Below, piece after piece: positions 42,451 to 52,400 of a stretch of DNA of 64,000 bases (positions are counted from its first letter, which is position 1; the number at the start of each line of letters is the position of its first letter). A model generated the notes under the pieces. The model was not told the DNA's origin. It saw only the letters and a list, made by a program, of their open reading frames with translations, and did no database searches. The position numbers and the translations under genes are program-made. The DNA comes from Anaerolineales bacterium UBA2395 (GTDB taxonomy: Bacteria; Chloroflexota; Anaerolineae; Anaerolineales; Villigracilaceae). Location of the stretch: positions 26,894 through 90,893 of the forward strand of contig DDSH01000009.1 of NCBI GenBank assembly GCA_002343775.1. Reading direction: 5' to 3'.

Positions 42451-43755
42451 GTGCTGAAAACACAACTCCGTTTGTACGATTGGGTACACCATTACGAAAA
42501 GATGTTGTACGACAATGCCCTGCTGGTGCGCGCCTATCTCCATGCCTGGCAGGTCACGCGCAACCCGTTTTATAAACGCATCGTCACAGAAACGCTCGAC
42601 TTTATTGCAAAAGAAATGACTCACGAACAAGGCGGGTTCTATTCCTCACTCGATGCCGACTCTGAAGGTGAAGAAGGTAAATTTTACGTTTGGTCACAAG
42701 CCGAAATTCAGAACATCCTTGGGGAAGATTATGAATTTTTTGAAGCGGCGTATGGCATTTCCGCCAAAGGGAATTGGGAAGGCAAGACTATCTTACAACG
42801 TTCTCTGGATGATGCCACCCTCGCCGCCCGCTTCCATCTGGACCCGGAAACTGCGCAAACAAAATTGAGCGAATCTCACTCCAAACTTTATGCGGCTCGC
42901 GCAACGCGCATCCGCCCCGGCACCGATGACAAAATCCTCACTGCGTGGAATGGGTTGATGCTGGCGGCTTTTGCAGAAGCCGCCCGAGTCCTCGATGGCG
43001 AGAATTCCAAAGCCAGCACCTACCTCAATCTGGCTACGCGCAACGCGGAGTTTTTACTCACCCACCTCCGCCCAAACGGAACGCTTCGCCGTTCGTGGCG
43101 AAATGGCAAAACCACACACCAAGTCTTTCTGGAAGATTACGCCGCACTGATCCTCGGCTTGCTCGAGTTGTATCAGACAGATTTCAATCCCAAGTGGTTT
43201 AGTGCCGCCAAAGACCTGGCAGATGAGATGATCGATAAATTCCGCGACCCCGAAGGCGGATTCTTTGATACACCAAGTGATGGCGAGGCGCTGCTCCTGC
43301 GCCCCAAAGATGTGCAAGACAATGCCACCCCAAGCGGAAATTCAATGGCGTGTGAAGCCCTGGCAAAATTAGCGGCGTTCACCGACGAAGGCAGGTATCG
43401 CGACCTTGCAGAAGAAACCCTGTCGCAGATCACTCATTTTGTTTTGCGCTATCCGCTGGGGTTTGCGAGATGGCTCTCAGCGGCGGAAAATGCCCTGGGA
43501 ACGTTGAAACAGGTTGCGGTTTTGGGTGAAGCGGGAGAAGAAAACTTCGAGCGGATGATCCAAGCCGTGAGAGCAGACTATCGCCCAAGTGTGGTGGTGG
43601 CCGCTTCCCCTTATCCGATTGAAATAAATGCCCCAGTTTTGTTGCACAACAGAAACACGTTGAACGGAAAAGCCACGGCATACGTCTGCGAGGGATTTGT
43701 TTGCAACCAACCTGTTACAGAAGTGAACAAATTGATCGAACAATTGATTTTGTAG
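42451..43755 (+). pseudogene. Second DUF255/YyaL-type gene, N-terminally truncated
   Basis: About 434 codons are open to TAG/TAA at 43755. Homology to the barrel part of the preceding gene begins at HYEKMLYDNALLVRAYLHAW (about 42490) and continues to the end (FYSSLDADSEGEEGKFYVWS, DDKILTAWNGLMLAAFAEAA, VYVCEGF-like end AYVCEGFVCNQP). The thioredoxin domain and the first third of the barrel are absent. No strong start exists; GTG 42451 is a possible one. The divergence from copy 1 is large, so this is not a recent tandem duplicate. More likely copy 1 was inserted into, or replaced, the front half of a resident gene. It may still encode a stable fragment, but function is doubtful. Confidence 0.75.
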
Positions 43756-43765
43756 AAGAGGAAAT

Positions 43766-44407
43766 ATGGATCCAATATTTATGGAAGACTTAATCAAGAT
43801 CGGTATGGCTGTGCTGGTGGGCGGTTTGATCGGGGCAGAACGCGAATATCAAGACAAGGCAGCGGGATTCCGCACCATCATCCTGATCACGCTCGGCTCG
43901 ACGCTATTCACGATCTTTTCATTGAGCATGGATCCCGGCTTCACACAGACCCGCATCGCTGCAAACATCGTGACGGGGATCGGCTTTTTGGGCGCTGGTG
44001 CGATCATGCGTGAAGGCGGGCGCATTGCCGGGCTGACGACCGCCGCAACCATCTGGCTTTCTGCCGCACTGGGAATGGGCATCGGCGCGGGAAACTTGTC
44101 CTTCGTCCTCGCTGCCACGTTCGTGACGATTTTGGTTCTGATCGCATTCCCCAAGCTGGAAGCCCGCATCGATCGCATCCGTGAAGCGCGTACTTACGAG
44201 GTCACTGTCGGTGTGGATGATTTTGATACGGTAGAGCGAATGTCAACACAATTCGATGATCTTTCCCTGCGAGTGTTCGAACATCATCAGGCAAAGAACG
44301 AGAAGTCGGTCATCAGCACATGGAAAGTGATCGGCGCGCCGCAAAACCACGAAAAATTCGTCCAAGCCGCTATGCGCGACAAGAGCGTGAAGGAATTGAA
44401 TTACTAA
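43766..44407 (+). CDS. mgtC: MgtC/SapB family membrane protein
   Basis: The product is 213 aa from ATG 43766, with AGAGGAAA upstream. The MgtC domain fills residues 1-140, with four or five helices and the family motifs VLVGGLIGAEREYQDKAAGF, RTIILITLGSTLFTIFSLSM, ANIVTGIGFLGAGAIMREGG and GLTTAATIWLSAALGMGIGA. A C-terminal soluble ACT-like part (YEVTVGVDDFDTVERMSTQF) follows. MgtC proteins are tied to growth in low magnesium and to modulation of ATP synthase or membrane potential. It stands alone before a bidirectional terminator. Confidence 0.92.
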   Translation: MDPIFMEDLIKIGMAVLVGGLIGAEREYQDKAAGFRTIILITLGSTLFTIFSLSMDPGFTQTRIAANIVTGIGFLGAGAIMREGGRIAGLTTAATIWLSAALGMGIGAGNLSFVLAATFVTILVLIAFPKLEARIDRIREARTYEVTVGVDDFDTVERMSTQFDDLSLRVFEHHQAKNEKSVISTWKVIGAPQNHEKFVQAAMRDKSVKELNY

Positions 44408-44414
44408 CGCCATC

Positions 44415-44454
44415 AGACAAAAAAACAGACCGCTCGCGGCCTGTTTTTTTGTCT
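44415..44454. terminator. Bidirectional terminator between mgtC and tatA
   Basis: A long stem AGACAAAAAAACAG-CCGC / GCGG-CTGTTTTTTTGTCT has T-runs on both strands. It serves two convergent genes. Confidence 0.9.
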
Positions 44455-44635
44455 ATTTCTTCTCTTCTTCCGGCATTTCGCCCGCATTCTCGTCCTTGTT
44501 GCCCAACCCCTCGCGGAAGGATTTGATGCTGCGCCCGATCTCACCAGCGATCTTGCCGATGCGTCCGGGACCAAAAAGCAGGACAACGATCACCAGGATG
44601 ATGATCCATTCAGTACCACGCGGCAAACCCAACAT
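44453..44635 (-). CDS. tatA: Sec-independent translocase TatA/E
   Basis: The product is 60 aa. The N-terminal membrane helix (TEWIIILVIVVLLFGPGRIG) is followed by the TatA hinge FGPGRIGKIAGEIGRSIKSF and a short charged tail. TatA multimers form the pore that exports folded proteins with twin-arginine signals. The usual FGxxKLP hinge is FGPGRIG here, which is common in Chloroflexota. No tatC is nearby. It ends inside the shared terminator. Confidence 0.9.
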   Translation of the reverse strand: MLGLPRGTEWIIILVIVVLLFGPGRIGKIAGEIGRSIKSFREGLGNKDENAGEMPEEEKK

Positions 44636-44692
44636 ACGACACTCCTTGGTTGAAATTCACAAGTATCGTACCACGATTCGATGAAAACGTGG

Positions 44693-45796
44693 TTAGAGTT
44701 CCCTGCGGAAGAAAATGCCTTCGATGAAGCGCATGGTACGTCGCAAGAGAGAGCGCAAACGTGCAAATAAACGATATTGCTGCGGACGAATGGTCTTCTT
44801 CGGCTCGATGGGACCCGTCCACTCGACAGTCATAGCGCCCCACGTGAGACCCGCGCCAAAGCCAACAAAGACGATCTTGTCGCCGCTCTTGACTTGACCC
44901 TTTTCGACCGCTTCGACAGTGGCAATCGGGATCGAGGCGGTGGAGGTATTCCCAAACCGATCCACATTGACAACAAATTTCTCCATTGGCATTTTCAGGT
45001 ACTTTGCCGCCGTTTCGATGATGCGGTAATTTGCCTGATGCGGGATGATCCACTGCAAGTCGGCGGTGGTCAAGCCCGCCAGTTGCAACGATTCTTGTGT
45101 GGCTTGCCCCATGACACGCGTGGCAAAACGGAAGACTTCCTTGCCATCCATGTACACATAGTGTTTTCCATCGTGGACGGTCGTTTCCGTCGCCGGGTGA
45201 CGCGCACCACCACCGGGAAGAGTCAACAGGTCTGCGCCTGAACCGTCGGAGTGCATCACAGCAGAGAGAACGCCGCCGGGTTTGTCGCTGGCTTGCAAGA
45301 CGAACGCGCCCGCCCCATCCCCAAAAAGGATGCAGGTGTTGCGGTCTTTCCAATTAATAAATCGCGATAACGTCTCGGTGCCAACGACCAGTGCATTTTT
45401 TATCGAACCGCTGCGGATGGCCTGCGCCGCCATGTTGACGGCATAAATAAAACCGGAACAGGCAGCCAGCAGGTCGAACGCGCCGGCTTTGGTCGCGCCG
45501 ATCTGATCCTGGATCAAACAGGCTGTCGCCGGAAAAATATATTCCGGTGAAGATGAAGTACAAATGATCAAATCCAATTCTGTGGGGGCGAGGTTCGCCA
45601 CCTGAAGCGCTTTGAGAGACGCTTCGACACCCAGCGTGGAAGGGAATTCATTTTCCCTGGCGATATGACGTTCGCGAATGCCCGTACGGCTGCGAATCCA
45701 TTCATCACTGGTTTCCACCAATTTGGCGATATCGTCATTTGTAAGAACGGGTTCCGGGACGTACATGCCCCAGCCCGTGATATGCGCGAATGGCAT
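44693..45796 (-). CDS. fabH: Beta-ketoacyl-ACP synthase III
   Basis: The product is 367 aa. The thiolase-fold KAS III has active-site Cys113 in DLLAACSGFIYAVNMAAQAI, His and Asn in WIIPHQANYRII and NVDRFGNTSTASI, and the end KIVFVGFGAGLTWGAMTVEW. It condenses acetyl-CoA or a branched acyl-CoA with malonyl-ACP to start fatty acid synthesis. The usual protein ends close to GAMTVEW. Here about 40 further residues follow, rich in Arg and Lys (RPQQYRLFARLRSLLRRTMR), which may bind membrane or nucleic acid. The gene follows fabF by 10 bases in the same operon. Confidence 0.93.
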   Translation of the reverse strand: MPFAHITGWGMYVPEPVLTNDDIAKLVETSDEWIRSRTGIRERHIARENEFPSTLGVEASLKALQVANLAPTELDLIICTSSSPEYIFPATACLIQDQIGATKAGAFDLLAACSGFIYAVNMAAQAIRSGSIKNALVVGTETLSRFINWKDRNTCILFGDGAGAFVLQASDKPGGVLSAVMHSDGSGADLLTLPGGGARHPATETTVHDGKHYVYMDGKEVFRFATRVMGQATQESLQLAGLTTADLQWIIPHQANYRIIETAAKYLKMPMEKFVVNVDRFGNTSTASIPIATVEAVEKGQVKSGDKIVFVGFGAGLTWGAMTVEWTGPIEPKKTIRPQQYRLFARLRSLLRRTMRFIEGIFFRREL

Positions 45797-45806
45797 CCTT
45801 GCTCCT

Positions 45807-47045
45807 TTACTTATTTCGGCTGAGAATCAACGTCGCGTTGTGTCCGCCAAAACCAAACGAATTGGACATAACATGATCCACAACCGCCTTGCGCGGCTGG
45901 TTGGGGACATAATCCAGATCGCAGACGGGATCAGGGGTCTCATAATTGATGGTGGGCGGAAGAGTGTCGTTCAGGATCGCCATTGTGCCGATCACCGCTT
46001 CGATCGCGCCGGATGCGCCCAGCAGGTGTCCGGTCATGGATTTGGTGGAGGAAACAGGAATCTTGTACGCCTGTTCTCCAAAAACGGTTTTGATGGCGGC
46101 GGTCTCGCTCTTATCGTTCAATTGTGTGGATGTGCCGTGGGCGTTGATGTATTGGATATCACCAACACCAAGCCCGGCATTCTCAAGTGCCAGCCGCATC
46201 GAGATCGCTGCTCCGGCGCCATTTTCGGCGGGCGCAGAAATATGATACGCATCATCCGTTGTACCATACCCGGCAAATTCACATAAGATGTTCGCGCCAC
46301 GTGACTGGGCATGTTCAAGAGATTCAAGGATCACAATACCCGCCCCTTCACCCATTACGAAGCCATCCCGGTTCTTATCGAATGGACGTGAAGCGCGCTG
46401 TGGGTCATCATTACGGGTGGAAAGGGCGGTCATCACATTCATCCCCGCCATGGCAATTGCCACAATCGCCGCTTCTGACGCGCCCGCAACCATCACATCT
46501 GCCGCGCCGCGCCGGATCATCTCCGCCGCCTCACCTATGGCGTTCGTGCCAGAGGCACAGGCTGTTGCCAACGCCATGTTGGGTCCGCGCGCGCCGATGC
46601 GGATGGCAATGTTCCCAGCCGCCCCATCCGAGATCATCATCGGAATCAGAAAGGGGCTGACGCGGTCGGGTCCACGTTCCTTCATCACCTCGTGTTGCTC
46701 GATCAATGTGATGATGCCGCCAATGCCAGAACCGATCAACACGCCGACTCGATCGCGATTCGCCTCATCGATCTTCAAACCGGATTGATCCAACGCTTCC
46801 AAGGTTGCCGCCGTGGCAAATTGGGTAAAGCGGTCCATCTTACGCGCTTCACGCGTGCCGAACATTGCCACACCATCGAAACCTTTAACTTCCGCAGCAA
46901 ACCTGGTCTTGTGGGCGCTCGCATCGAACGCAGTAATGGGGGCCGCGCCAGACCTTCCGGCCAGCAGGGATTCCCATGTTTCCTTCACATTGTTACCCAC
47001 CGGGCTGACACACCCCAGCCCTGTTAATACAACTCGTTTTCTCAT
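45807..47045 (-). CDS. fabF: Beta-ketoacyl-ACP synthase II
   Basis: The product is 412 aa. ATG 47045 (MRKRVVLTGLGCVSPVGNNV) is chosen over 47063 because the protein core begins here. The KAS II triad is visible: Cys in ALATACASGTNAIGEAAEMI, His in YINAHGTSTQLNDKSE, His in KSMTGHLLGASGAIEAVIGT. It elongates acyl-ACP chains and works with FabH encoded just downstream. No acyl carrier protein gene is seen in the window. Length is standard. Confidence 0.95.
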   Translation of the reverse strand: MRKRVVLTGLGCVSPVGNNVKETWESLLAGRSGAAPITAFDASAHKTRFAAEVKGFDGVAMFGTREARKMDRFTQFATAATLEALDQSGLKIDEANRDRVGVLIGSGIGGIITLIEQHEVMKERGPDRVSPFLIPMMISDGAAGNIAIRIGARGPNMALATACASGTNAIGEAAEMIRRGAADVMVAGASEAAIVAIAMAGMNVMTALSTRNDDPQRASRPFDKNRDGFVMGEGAGIVILESLEHAQSRGANILCEFAGYGTTDDAYHISAPAENGAGAAISMRLALENAGLGVGDIQYINAHGTSTQLNDKSETAAIKTVFGEQAYKIPVSSTKSMTGHLLGASGAIEAVIGTMAILNDTLPPTINYETPDPVCDLDYVPNQPRKAVVDHVMSNSFGFGGHNATLILSRNK

Positions 47046-47080
47046 CAACCAGTCACTCCACATATGTAAATTTTAAAAAA

Positions 47081-47103
47081 TAAAGGACAAGCAAGCTTGT
47101 CCC
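47081..47103 (-). terminator. Terminator after the HAD-DinB gene (minus strand)
   Basis: Read on the minus strand, GGACAAG-CTTG-CTTGTCC is followed by TTTATTTTTT, 40 bases past the stop of the upstream gene. Confidence 0.75.
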
Positions 47104-47142
47104 TTAAAACACAATTTATGACGGAAAGACACGCCGATTTTA

Positions 47143-48333
47143 CTACACGCCTCTTAAGATCGACCAAGTCTGTTGGACATGCAACCGGTCATGTTCGGTG
47201 ATGAAACCAATGATTTCCTGAAAGGTTGTCGGTCCAAAAATGGCATGACGGGCTTTGCGTGCCCAACCTTCGGCGGAAACGGATTTCAACATGGAGATCG
47301 TTTCAAGCCGGGCTTGATTGAATTCCTTCAAGACCGCCGCGCCGTCTTCATGCAAATAGTCACGCTGGAGTGCCCATACACCCGTATCAGGGCGCGGAAT
47401 GAAAGGGTCCTCCTTTTCCGCAAACAGGTTCAGCTGCATGTGATGGATCTCTCGTTCGGTATCGCGCAGATGACAGAGTAATTCGGTCAACGTCCATGCA
47501 TCGTCGGAAAGTTTATGCTTCCACTGGCGCGAGTCCAGACCGCTCAACAAGCCGTTCAACACCGCTGGGGTGGAGGTGATCACTGCCAGAATGGAATCAA
47601 CGGATTTGAAGTTGGGCGTCAAGGATTTGGGGTTGGCGGACTCAAGCCATCGGCGTAGATCAGGCAATGTTCCGCGCGAATCCGCTTCCGGTTCAGACGA
47701 TGAAGCGGATTCTGCATCCACATGAAATGTTGCCAAGCCGAGTCTTTTCGCGGGCAGGATGTCACGCTCGAGGTCATTCCCTACCATTAAGACAGGTTCA
47801 TCTGCCCAACCCAGCCTGCCAAGCACCTCGGCATAATACGCTGCATGTGTTTTGGAAAAATGGAACTCTTCGAAAGTAGTGACCAGTTCGAATTGTTCCG
47901 GGTCAAAGCCCGCCCAGCGCAAGCGGTGATGCGTGGCTTTACGCGGCAGGAGTGGGTCGGTGGCAATGGCGATGCGATAACCCTGTGCGAGCGCCCAATC
48001 GACAAACGGTTTGGCATCCAGTTTTTGTGCGGTCAACCTCTGCAGGTTGGGGAAAACGTGGTCGTAAAAATGTTCGATTGCGGGAAGGAGTTCAGCCTTG
48101 GATATTCCCAATTGCGAGTAGAACGCGTCATCAAAAACATCGCTTAGCGTGCGCGAAAAGTCGTCACTCTGATTCATCAGGTTTGTGCCGAGCAACAGGG
48201 AACGCATCATCAGACCCGGGTCGATGTGCGGCGCAAGGTCTTTTGCCAACGCCTGAAAATAAGCGGGAATAAAGGCTGGCAGATTTGTATCGAGAAGGGT
48301 ATCGTCCAGATCAAGCAGAAGTGTGAGCGGCAT
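47143..48333 (-). CDS. HAD hydrolase fused to a DinB-like domain
   Basis: The product is 396 aa. Residues 1-215 are a HAD phosphatase: motif I LLLDLDDTLLDTNLP, a helical cap, motif III Lys in FSKTHAAYYAEVL, and motif IV MVGNDLERDILPAK. Residues about 240-396 are a DinB/DfsB-like four-helix bundle with metal-binding His positions: LTELLCHLRDTEREIHHMQL, TFQEIIGFITEHDRLHVQQT. HAD enzymes remove phosphate from small metabolites, and DinB proteins bind thiols or divalent metal. Joining both in one chain is uncommon. No internal stop or frameshift is seen, so the fusion appears genuine. The substrate is unknown. Confidence 0.85.
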   Translation of the reverse strand: MPLTLLLDLDDTLLDTNLPAFIPAYFQALAKDLAPHIDPGLMMRSLLLGTNLMNQSDDFSRTLSDVFDDAFYSQLGISKAELLPAIEHFYDHVFPNLQRLTAQKLDAKPFVDWALAQGYRIAIATDPLLPRKATHHRLRWAGFDPEQFELVTTFEEFHFSKTHAAYYAEVLGRLGWADEPVLMVGNDLERDILPAKRLGLATFHVDAESASSSEPEADSRGTLPDLRRWLESANPKSLTPNFKSVDSILAVITSTPAVLNGLLSGLDSRQWKHKLSDDAWTLTELLCHLRDTEREIHHMQLNLFAEKEDPFIPRPDTGVWALQRDYLHEDGAAVLKEFNQARLETISMLKSVSAEGWARKARHAIFGPTTFQEIIGFITEHDRLHVQQTWSILRGV

Positions 48334-48365
48334 GAGATTTTCAGACTCCCCCGGAGAGTCTGCGA

Positions 48366-48695
48366 TTATTCTTTTATTTCAAATTTGAAAGGCAGGGCAT
48401 GGCATTCGCCGCACCCCACCTGGGGTTCAGAGACATCCCGCCTGGATTTTTCGCAATACGCGCTGACCTGCACCCGCTTTTGGAAGAGGGCGGTCAACGG
48501 GCGTGAGACACTGGCTTTTAATTTCATATGCTGGCAGGAGTTCGCCCGGGCGATATCGGGAACCGGGCAGGTCTTGCAAAGGTCAGGCGTCCATGCCTGA
48601 CCAAAGAGGTTGAGCAGGCGGCATTCCTCTACATGCTTGCCGCGAAAATAATCGCCGTAGAAATGCGGGCACTCCCGCCCGGCAGGTGTCTTCAT
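48366..48695 (-). CDS. Cys-rich protein, unknown
   Basis: The product is 109 aa with about ten Cys residues: ECPHFYGDYFRGKHVEECRL, PDLCKTCPVPDIARANSCQH, CEKSRRDVSEPQVGCGECHA. The CxxC pairs and the spread of Cys suggest zinc or iron-sulfur binding. No signal peptide is present, so it should act in the cytoplasm. It follows the EF-P gene by 6 bases and is likely cotranscribed. I do not recognise a named family. Confidence 0.7.
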   Translation of the reverse strand: MKTPAGRECPHFYGDYFRGKHVEECRLLNLFGQAWTPDLCKTCPVPDIARANSCQHMKLKASVSRPLTALFQKRVQVSAYCEKSRRDVSEPQVGCGECHALPFKFEIKE

Positions 48696-48701
48696 GATTT
48701 C

Positions 48702-49259
48702 TTAGACGCGGGTAACGTACTCGCCCGTACGAGTGTCTACACGAATGGTGTCACCCACATTGACAAAGGCGGGACACTGCACCACCACGCCTGATTCAGT
48801 GATAACCTTTTTGGTCACGCCGGTGGCAGTGTCGCCGCGGATCGCCATTTCCGCTTCGACGACTTTGAGGTCAACAGACGTTGGCATTTCAATATCGATC
48901 GCATCGCCTTTGTAGAAGGTAAGTTTAACTTCCATGCCTTCCTTTAGGAATTGGGCGCTATCACCCAGCGATTCCTTCTTTACAGCAGGCTGCTCGAAGG
49001 TAACCTTGTCCATGAAATAATACATGTCACCATCGTTATACAGGTAAGACACATTGGCGAAATCAAGCGAAACATCCTGAACCGACTGCCCGGAGTTGAA
49101 TGTGCGCTCGATATTGGCGCCAGTCAGCAGGTTACGGGCTTTGATGCGGATGTTGGCGTTGCCGCGCCCGGTCTTATTGTGACTGTAATCCAATACCTTG
49201 TAGAGATTGCCGTCCAACTCGAACGTGACGCCTTTGCGGAGTTCATTTACATCGATCAT
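48702..49259 (-). CDS. efp: Translation elongation factor P
   Basis: The product is 185 aa from ATG 49259 (MIDVNELRKGVTFELDGNLY). Three beta domains are as in EF-P: KOW-like N-domain, middle OB domain (DGDMYYFMDKVTFEQPAVKK) and C-terminal OB domain (GDTATGVTKKVITESGVVVQ, CPAFVNVGDTIRVDTRTGEY). EF-P relieves ribosome stalling at polyproline. The tip-loop residue that is Lys34 in E. coli is Arg32 here (HNKTGRGNAN), as in the rhamnosylated class. No modification enzyme is in the window. The abundant polyproline runs in the 1365-aa lipoprotein encoded upstream would need this factor. Confidence 0.95.
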   Translation of the reverse strand: MIDVNELRKGVTFELDGNLYKVLDYSHNKTGRGNANIRIKARNLLTGANIERTFNSGQSVQDVSLDFANVSYLYNDGDMYYFMDKVTFEQPAVKKESLGDSAQFLKEGMEVKLTFYKGDAIDIEMPTSVDLKVVEAEMAIRGDTATGVTKKVITESGVVVQCPAFVNVGDTIRVDTRTGEYVTRV

Positions 49260-49395
49260 ACTGATAGATTTCCTTGAATCATTGTTTTTTTGAAGCGGGC
49301 GGATTATACCAACGAGTTGCGAATCATGGCTAGTACCCAAACAACAGGAAGATGCGGACGCCCTCCCCTCACTGTTAAGTTATTTGGGCACTAGA

Positions 49396-49432
49396 TCGAA
49401 AACTCCCCGGCTCCAAACGGGACCGGGGAGTT
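49396..49432 (-). terminator. Terminator of the TolB-propeller lipoprotein gene (minus strand)
   Basis: On the minus strand, AAACTCCCCGG / CCGGGGAGTTTT forms an 11-bp stem with a T-run, starting 17 bases past the stop codon. Confidence 0.85.
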
Positions 49433-49449
49433 TGTCGTGCTATGCAGGT

Positions 49450-52400
49450 TTAGTAACCCGTACTGGAAACATCGTTGGACGGGCGCCATTGCGACCACTT
49501 GTCCGTTGCCGGGTCAATGGTCATGTTACCGGCAGGACCGCCCTTCCAGAAAACCTGGAAGACGTTCGGGTCGCCGTCGCGAATGGAGGTGAAGGCAAGG
49601 TTCGTCCCGCCGCAGTCCCAAGTCGGCCCCGAATCCACACCTTCGTAATCGGTCACCCGGTACTCCTCGTTTTTGGTCAAGTCGAAGCTGTAGATGTCGA
49701 GGTTGCCGTTCCGCTCGGACTGGTAAGCAATGCGATCACCCTCAGGAGACCATGTCGCGTTGTTGGTCTTGCCGTCGGCGGTCAGGCGCTGCACTTCGAG
49801 TGTATCCAGGTCGATGACATAGAGGTCGGTGGCTCCATTGTCGTCCACAAGGAAGGCAACGTACTTGCCATTTGGCGACCAAGCCGGGAAAACCTCGTCC
49901 GCCGGTGAATCTGTCAGCGGGGCTTCAGTACCGGTTTCCACGTTGAGAACAAACAGGTCCCAGTTGTTGTTGCGGTTGCTTTGGTAGACGATCCACTTCA
50001 GGTCGGGCGAATAGAAGGGGTTGATATCATCCGCCGGGTCACTGGTGATCTGAGTTTCCTTGCCGGTCGCCTGATCTATCGTAAAGAGGTCGAAACGACC
50101 GTTTCTATCGCTTTGGAAGACAACCGTATTGGAATCAGGTCCGTACATCGGGTTGGTATTGTTGGATTCTGTTTCCGTGAGGCGGATCGCTTCGCCGCTA
50201 CCGACCAGGTCGGTGTAATACAATTCAACGTTGCCGTCGCGATCGCTTTGGAAGACAACCCACGAATCATTGGGTGCGCGGCTTGGGCGGCTATCCGTGG
50301 CTCCATCCTTGGAAAGGTTGTACAACTTTGCATCCGGTTGTCCTTCGATGCCATCGAGGCGATAGATCTCAAGGTTGTCATCGCGGAAGGTATGGAAGAC
50401 CAGACATTGAATGCAAATTCCGGGTTCGGCTGGCGCGACGGATGTGATCGGCTTGTTACAGCTGGTCATCGCAGCGCGGGTCGTAACATTCTTCGCATCA
50501 GTAATGGTCAGAATTAACTCATCGTAAGGACCGGTTACCGTGATATCGAAGGTCTCACCAGCGCCCAGTATAAACGACCCGGACTGAATCACATTCCCGC
50601 TGGCATCGGTGATGGTGTAGAGATGCCCCACCGGCATTGCGCCGCCATTATTCGTAATATTAAAAGTAGCTACACCGGCATTCGAGGTGCAGGCACCTGT
50701 GGCGGTGAGGTTGGGTGGAGGCGGGGGTGTAACACAGGCAGTCATATCTGCTGTAGCAGTCAATGCTGAGTCATTTGGGCTGGCAAGGGTGTAGGATGAC
50801 GATGACCCAGTTACAACAATGGTGGTACTTTGCCCGGCACTTAGCTGGAAGGTGGCAGTTTGCACAACCGTTCCGTTTGCATCTGTGATGGTATAGGTGT
50901 ACGGAGTGGTCATGTTGCCGCCATTGTTGGTCACAACAAATGTGGCTTGACCTGCGTTCGAGGTGCAGGCGCCGCTGGCGGAAAGAATGGGATTCGCTGG
51001 AGGCGTCGCACAGGCGGTCATATCTGCCTGAGCAATTAACTTGCTATCGTCGGGGCTGGTCAACGTGTAAAGCGTGGAATTGCCGCTTACGGTAATCGTC
51101 GTGCTTTGCCCCGCCGTCAATTGGAATGTGGCAGATTGAACCGTAGCACCACCGACATCCGTAATGAGGTATGTGTAGGGTGTCGGCATATCGCCGCCAG
51201 AGTTCGTGATCACAAACTTGGCAGTGTTGGTGGCAGAGCATACACCAGTGGCAGTCAATGATGGAGCAGGCGGAGGCGGTGGGGGCGGCGCACACAGGGT
51301 CATATCCGCTTTGGCGTTCAACGCCGCATCATCTGGGCTGGAGAAGCTATATTCATTCGAAGATCCGGCAACCTTCACGGTAATGCTTTGCCCTGCTCCC
51401 AATTGGAAGGCAGCAGATTGCACGATCGTCCCATTGGCATCGGCAATGTTATAGGTATATGGAGCGGTCATCGCGCCGCCATTGTTCGTGACCACGAACG
51501 TGGCTTCTCCAGTGTTAGCGGTACAAGCGCCTGAGACCGTGAGCGATGGGGATGGAGGAGGTGGGGCACAGGGTCTCATATCTGCCGTTGCGGTCAGGTT
51601 GGCATCCTGCGGGCTGGACAGGTTGTAGGCAGTGGAGTTTCCGCTCACATTGATCGTAATACTCTGTCCTGCGCCCAACTGGAAGGAGGTCGCCTGAACA
51701 GAAGCACCGCTGGCATCAGTGATCTCATATGAATAGAATGTCGGCATGTCGCCACCGGAATTTGTAATGACAAAGGTGGCTTGACCGTTGGAGGAACAGG
51801 ATCCAGCGGCTGTCAGGGAGGGAGGCGGAGGCGGGGGCAGACACGCCGTCATATCAGACTTGGCGTTCAGGCTCGCATCATCCGGACTGGAGAACGTGTA
51901 TGAACTCGACGTCCCACTGTAGTTGATAACGACACTTCCACCCGCTTGTAACTGGAAGTTTCCAGTATCCACAACAGCGCCTTGAGCATCCTTAATTTCG
52001 TAAGCGTACGGCGAATCCATGTCACCGCCGTTATTGGTGACGATGAAAGTGGCGGTGCTGGTGTTGACATTGCTGCACGAGCCGGCTACCGCCAGGTCTG
52101 CAGGGGCGGATGGTGTATTCGTCGGAGTGCTGGTCGGCGTGCTGGTGGGGCGCAGCAAACAGGAACCGGTCACATTCAAAGTCACTGAAGAAAGGAAGGA
52201 TGTCCGGTAGGTGACCGTCATGTTTGCGTATCCTGCGCCTCGAATGGACGTAGACTGCCCAGGCGCAAGATTGATCGATCCGCTTTCAGAGGGCTCGGAT
52301 AAATTGTAAGTACCATCACTGACAGCGCCCGATACGTTTCGAATGACAAACGTGGCGGAAAGGTCTGGGTTGCAGAAGACTTCCAAATCCAGCTGCCCGT

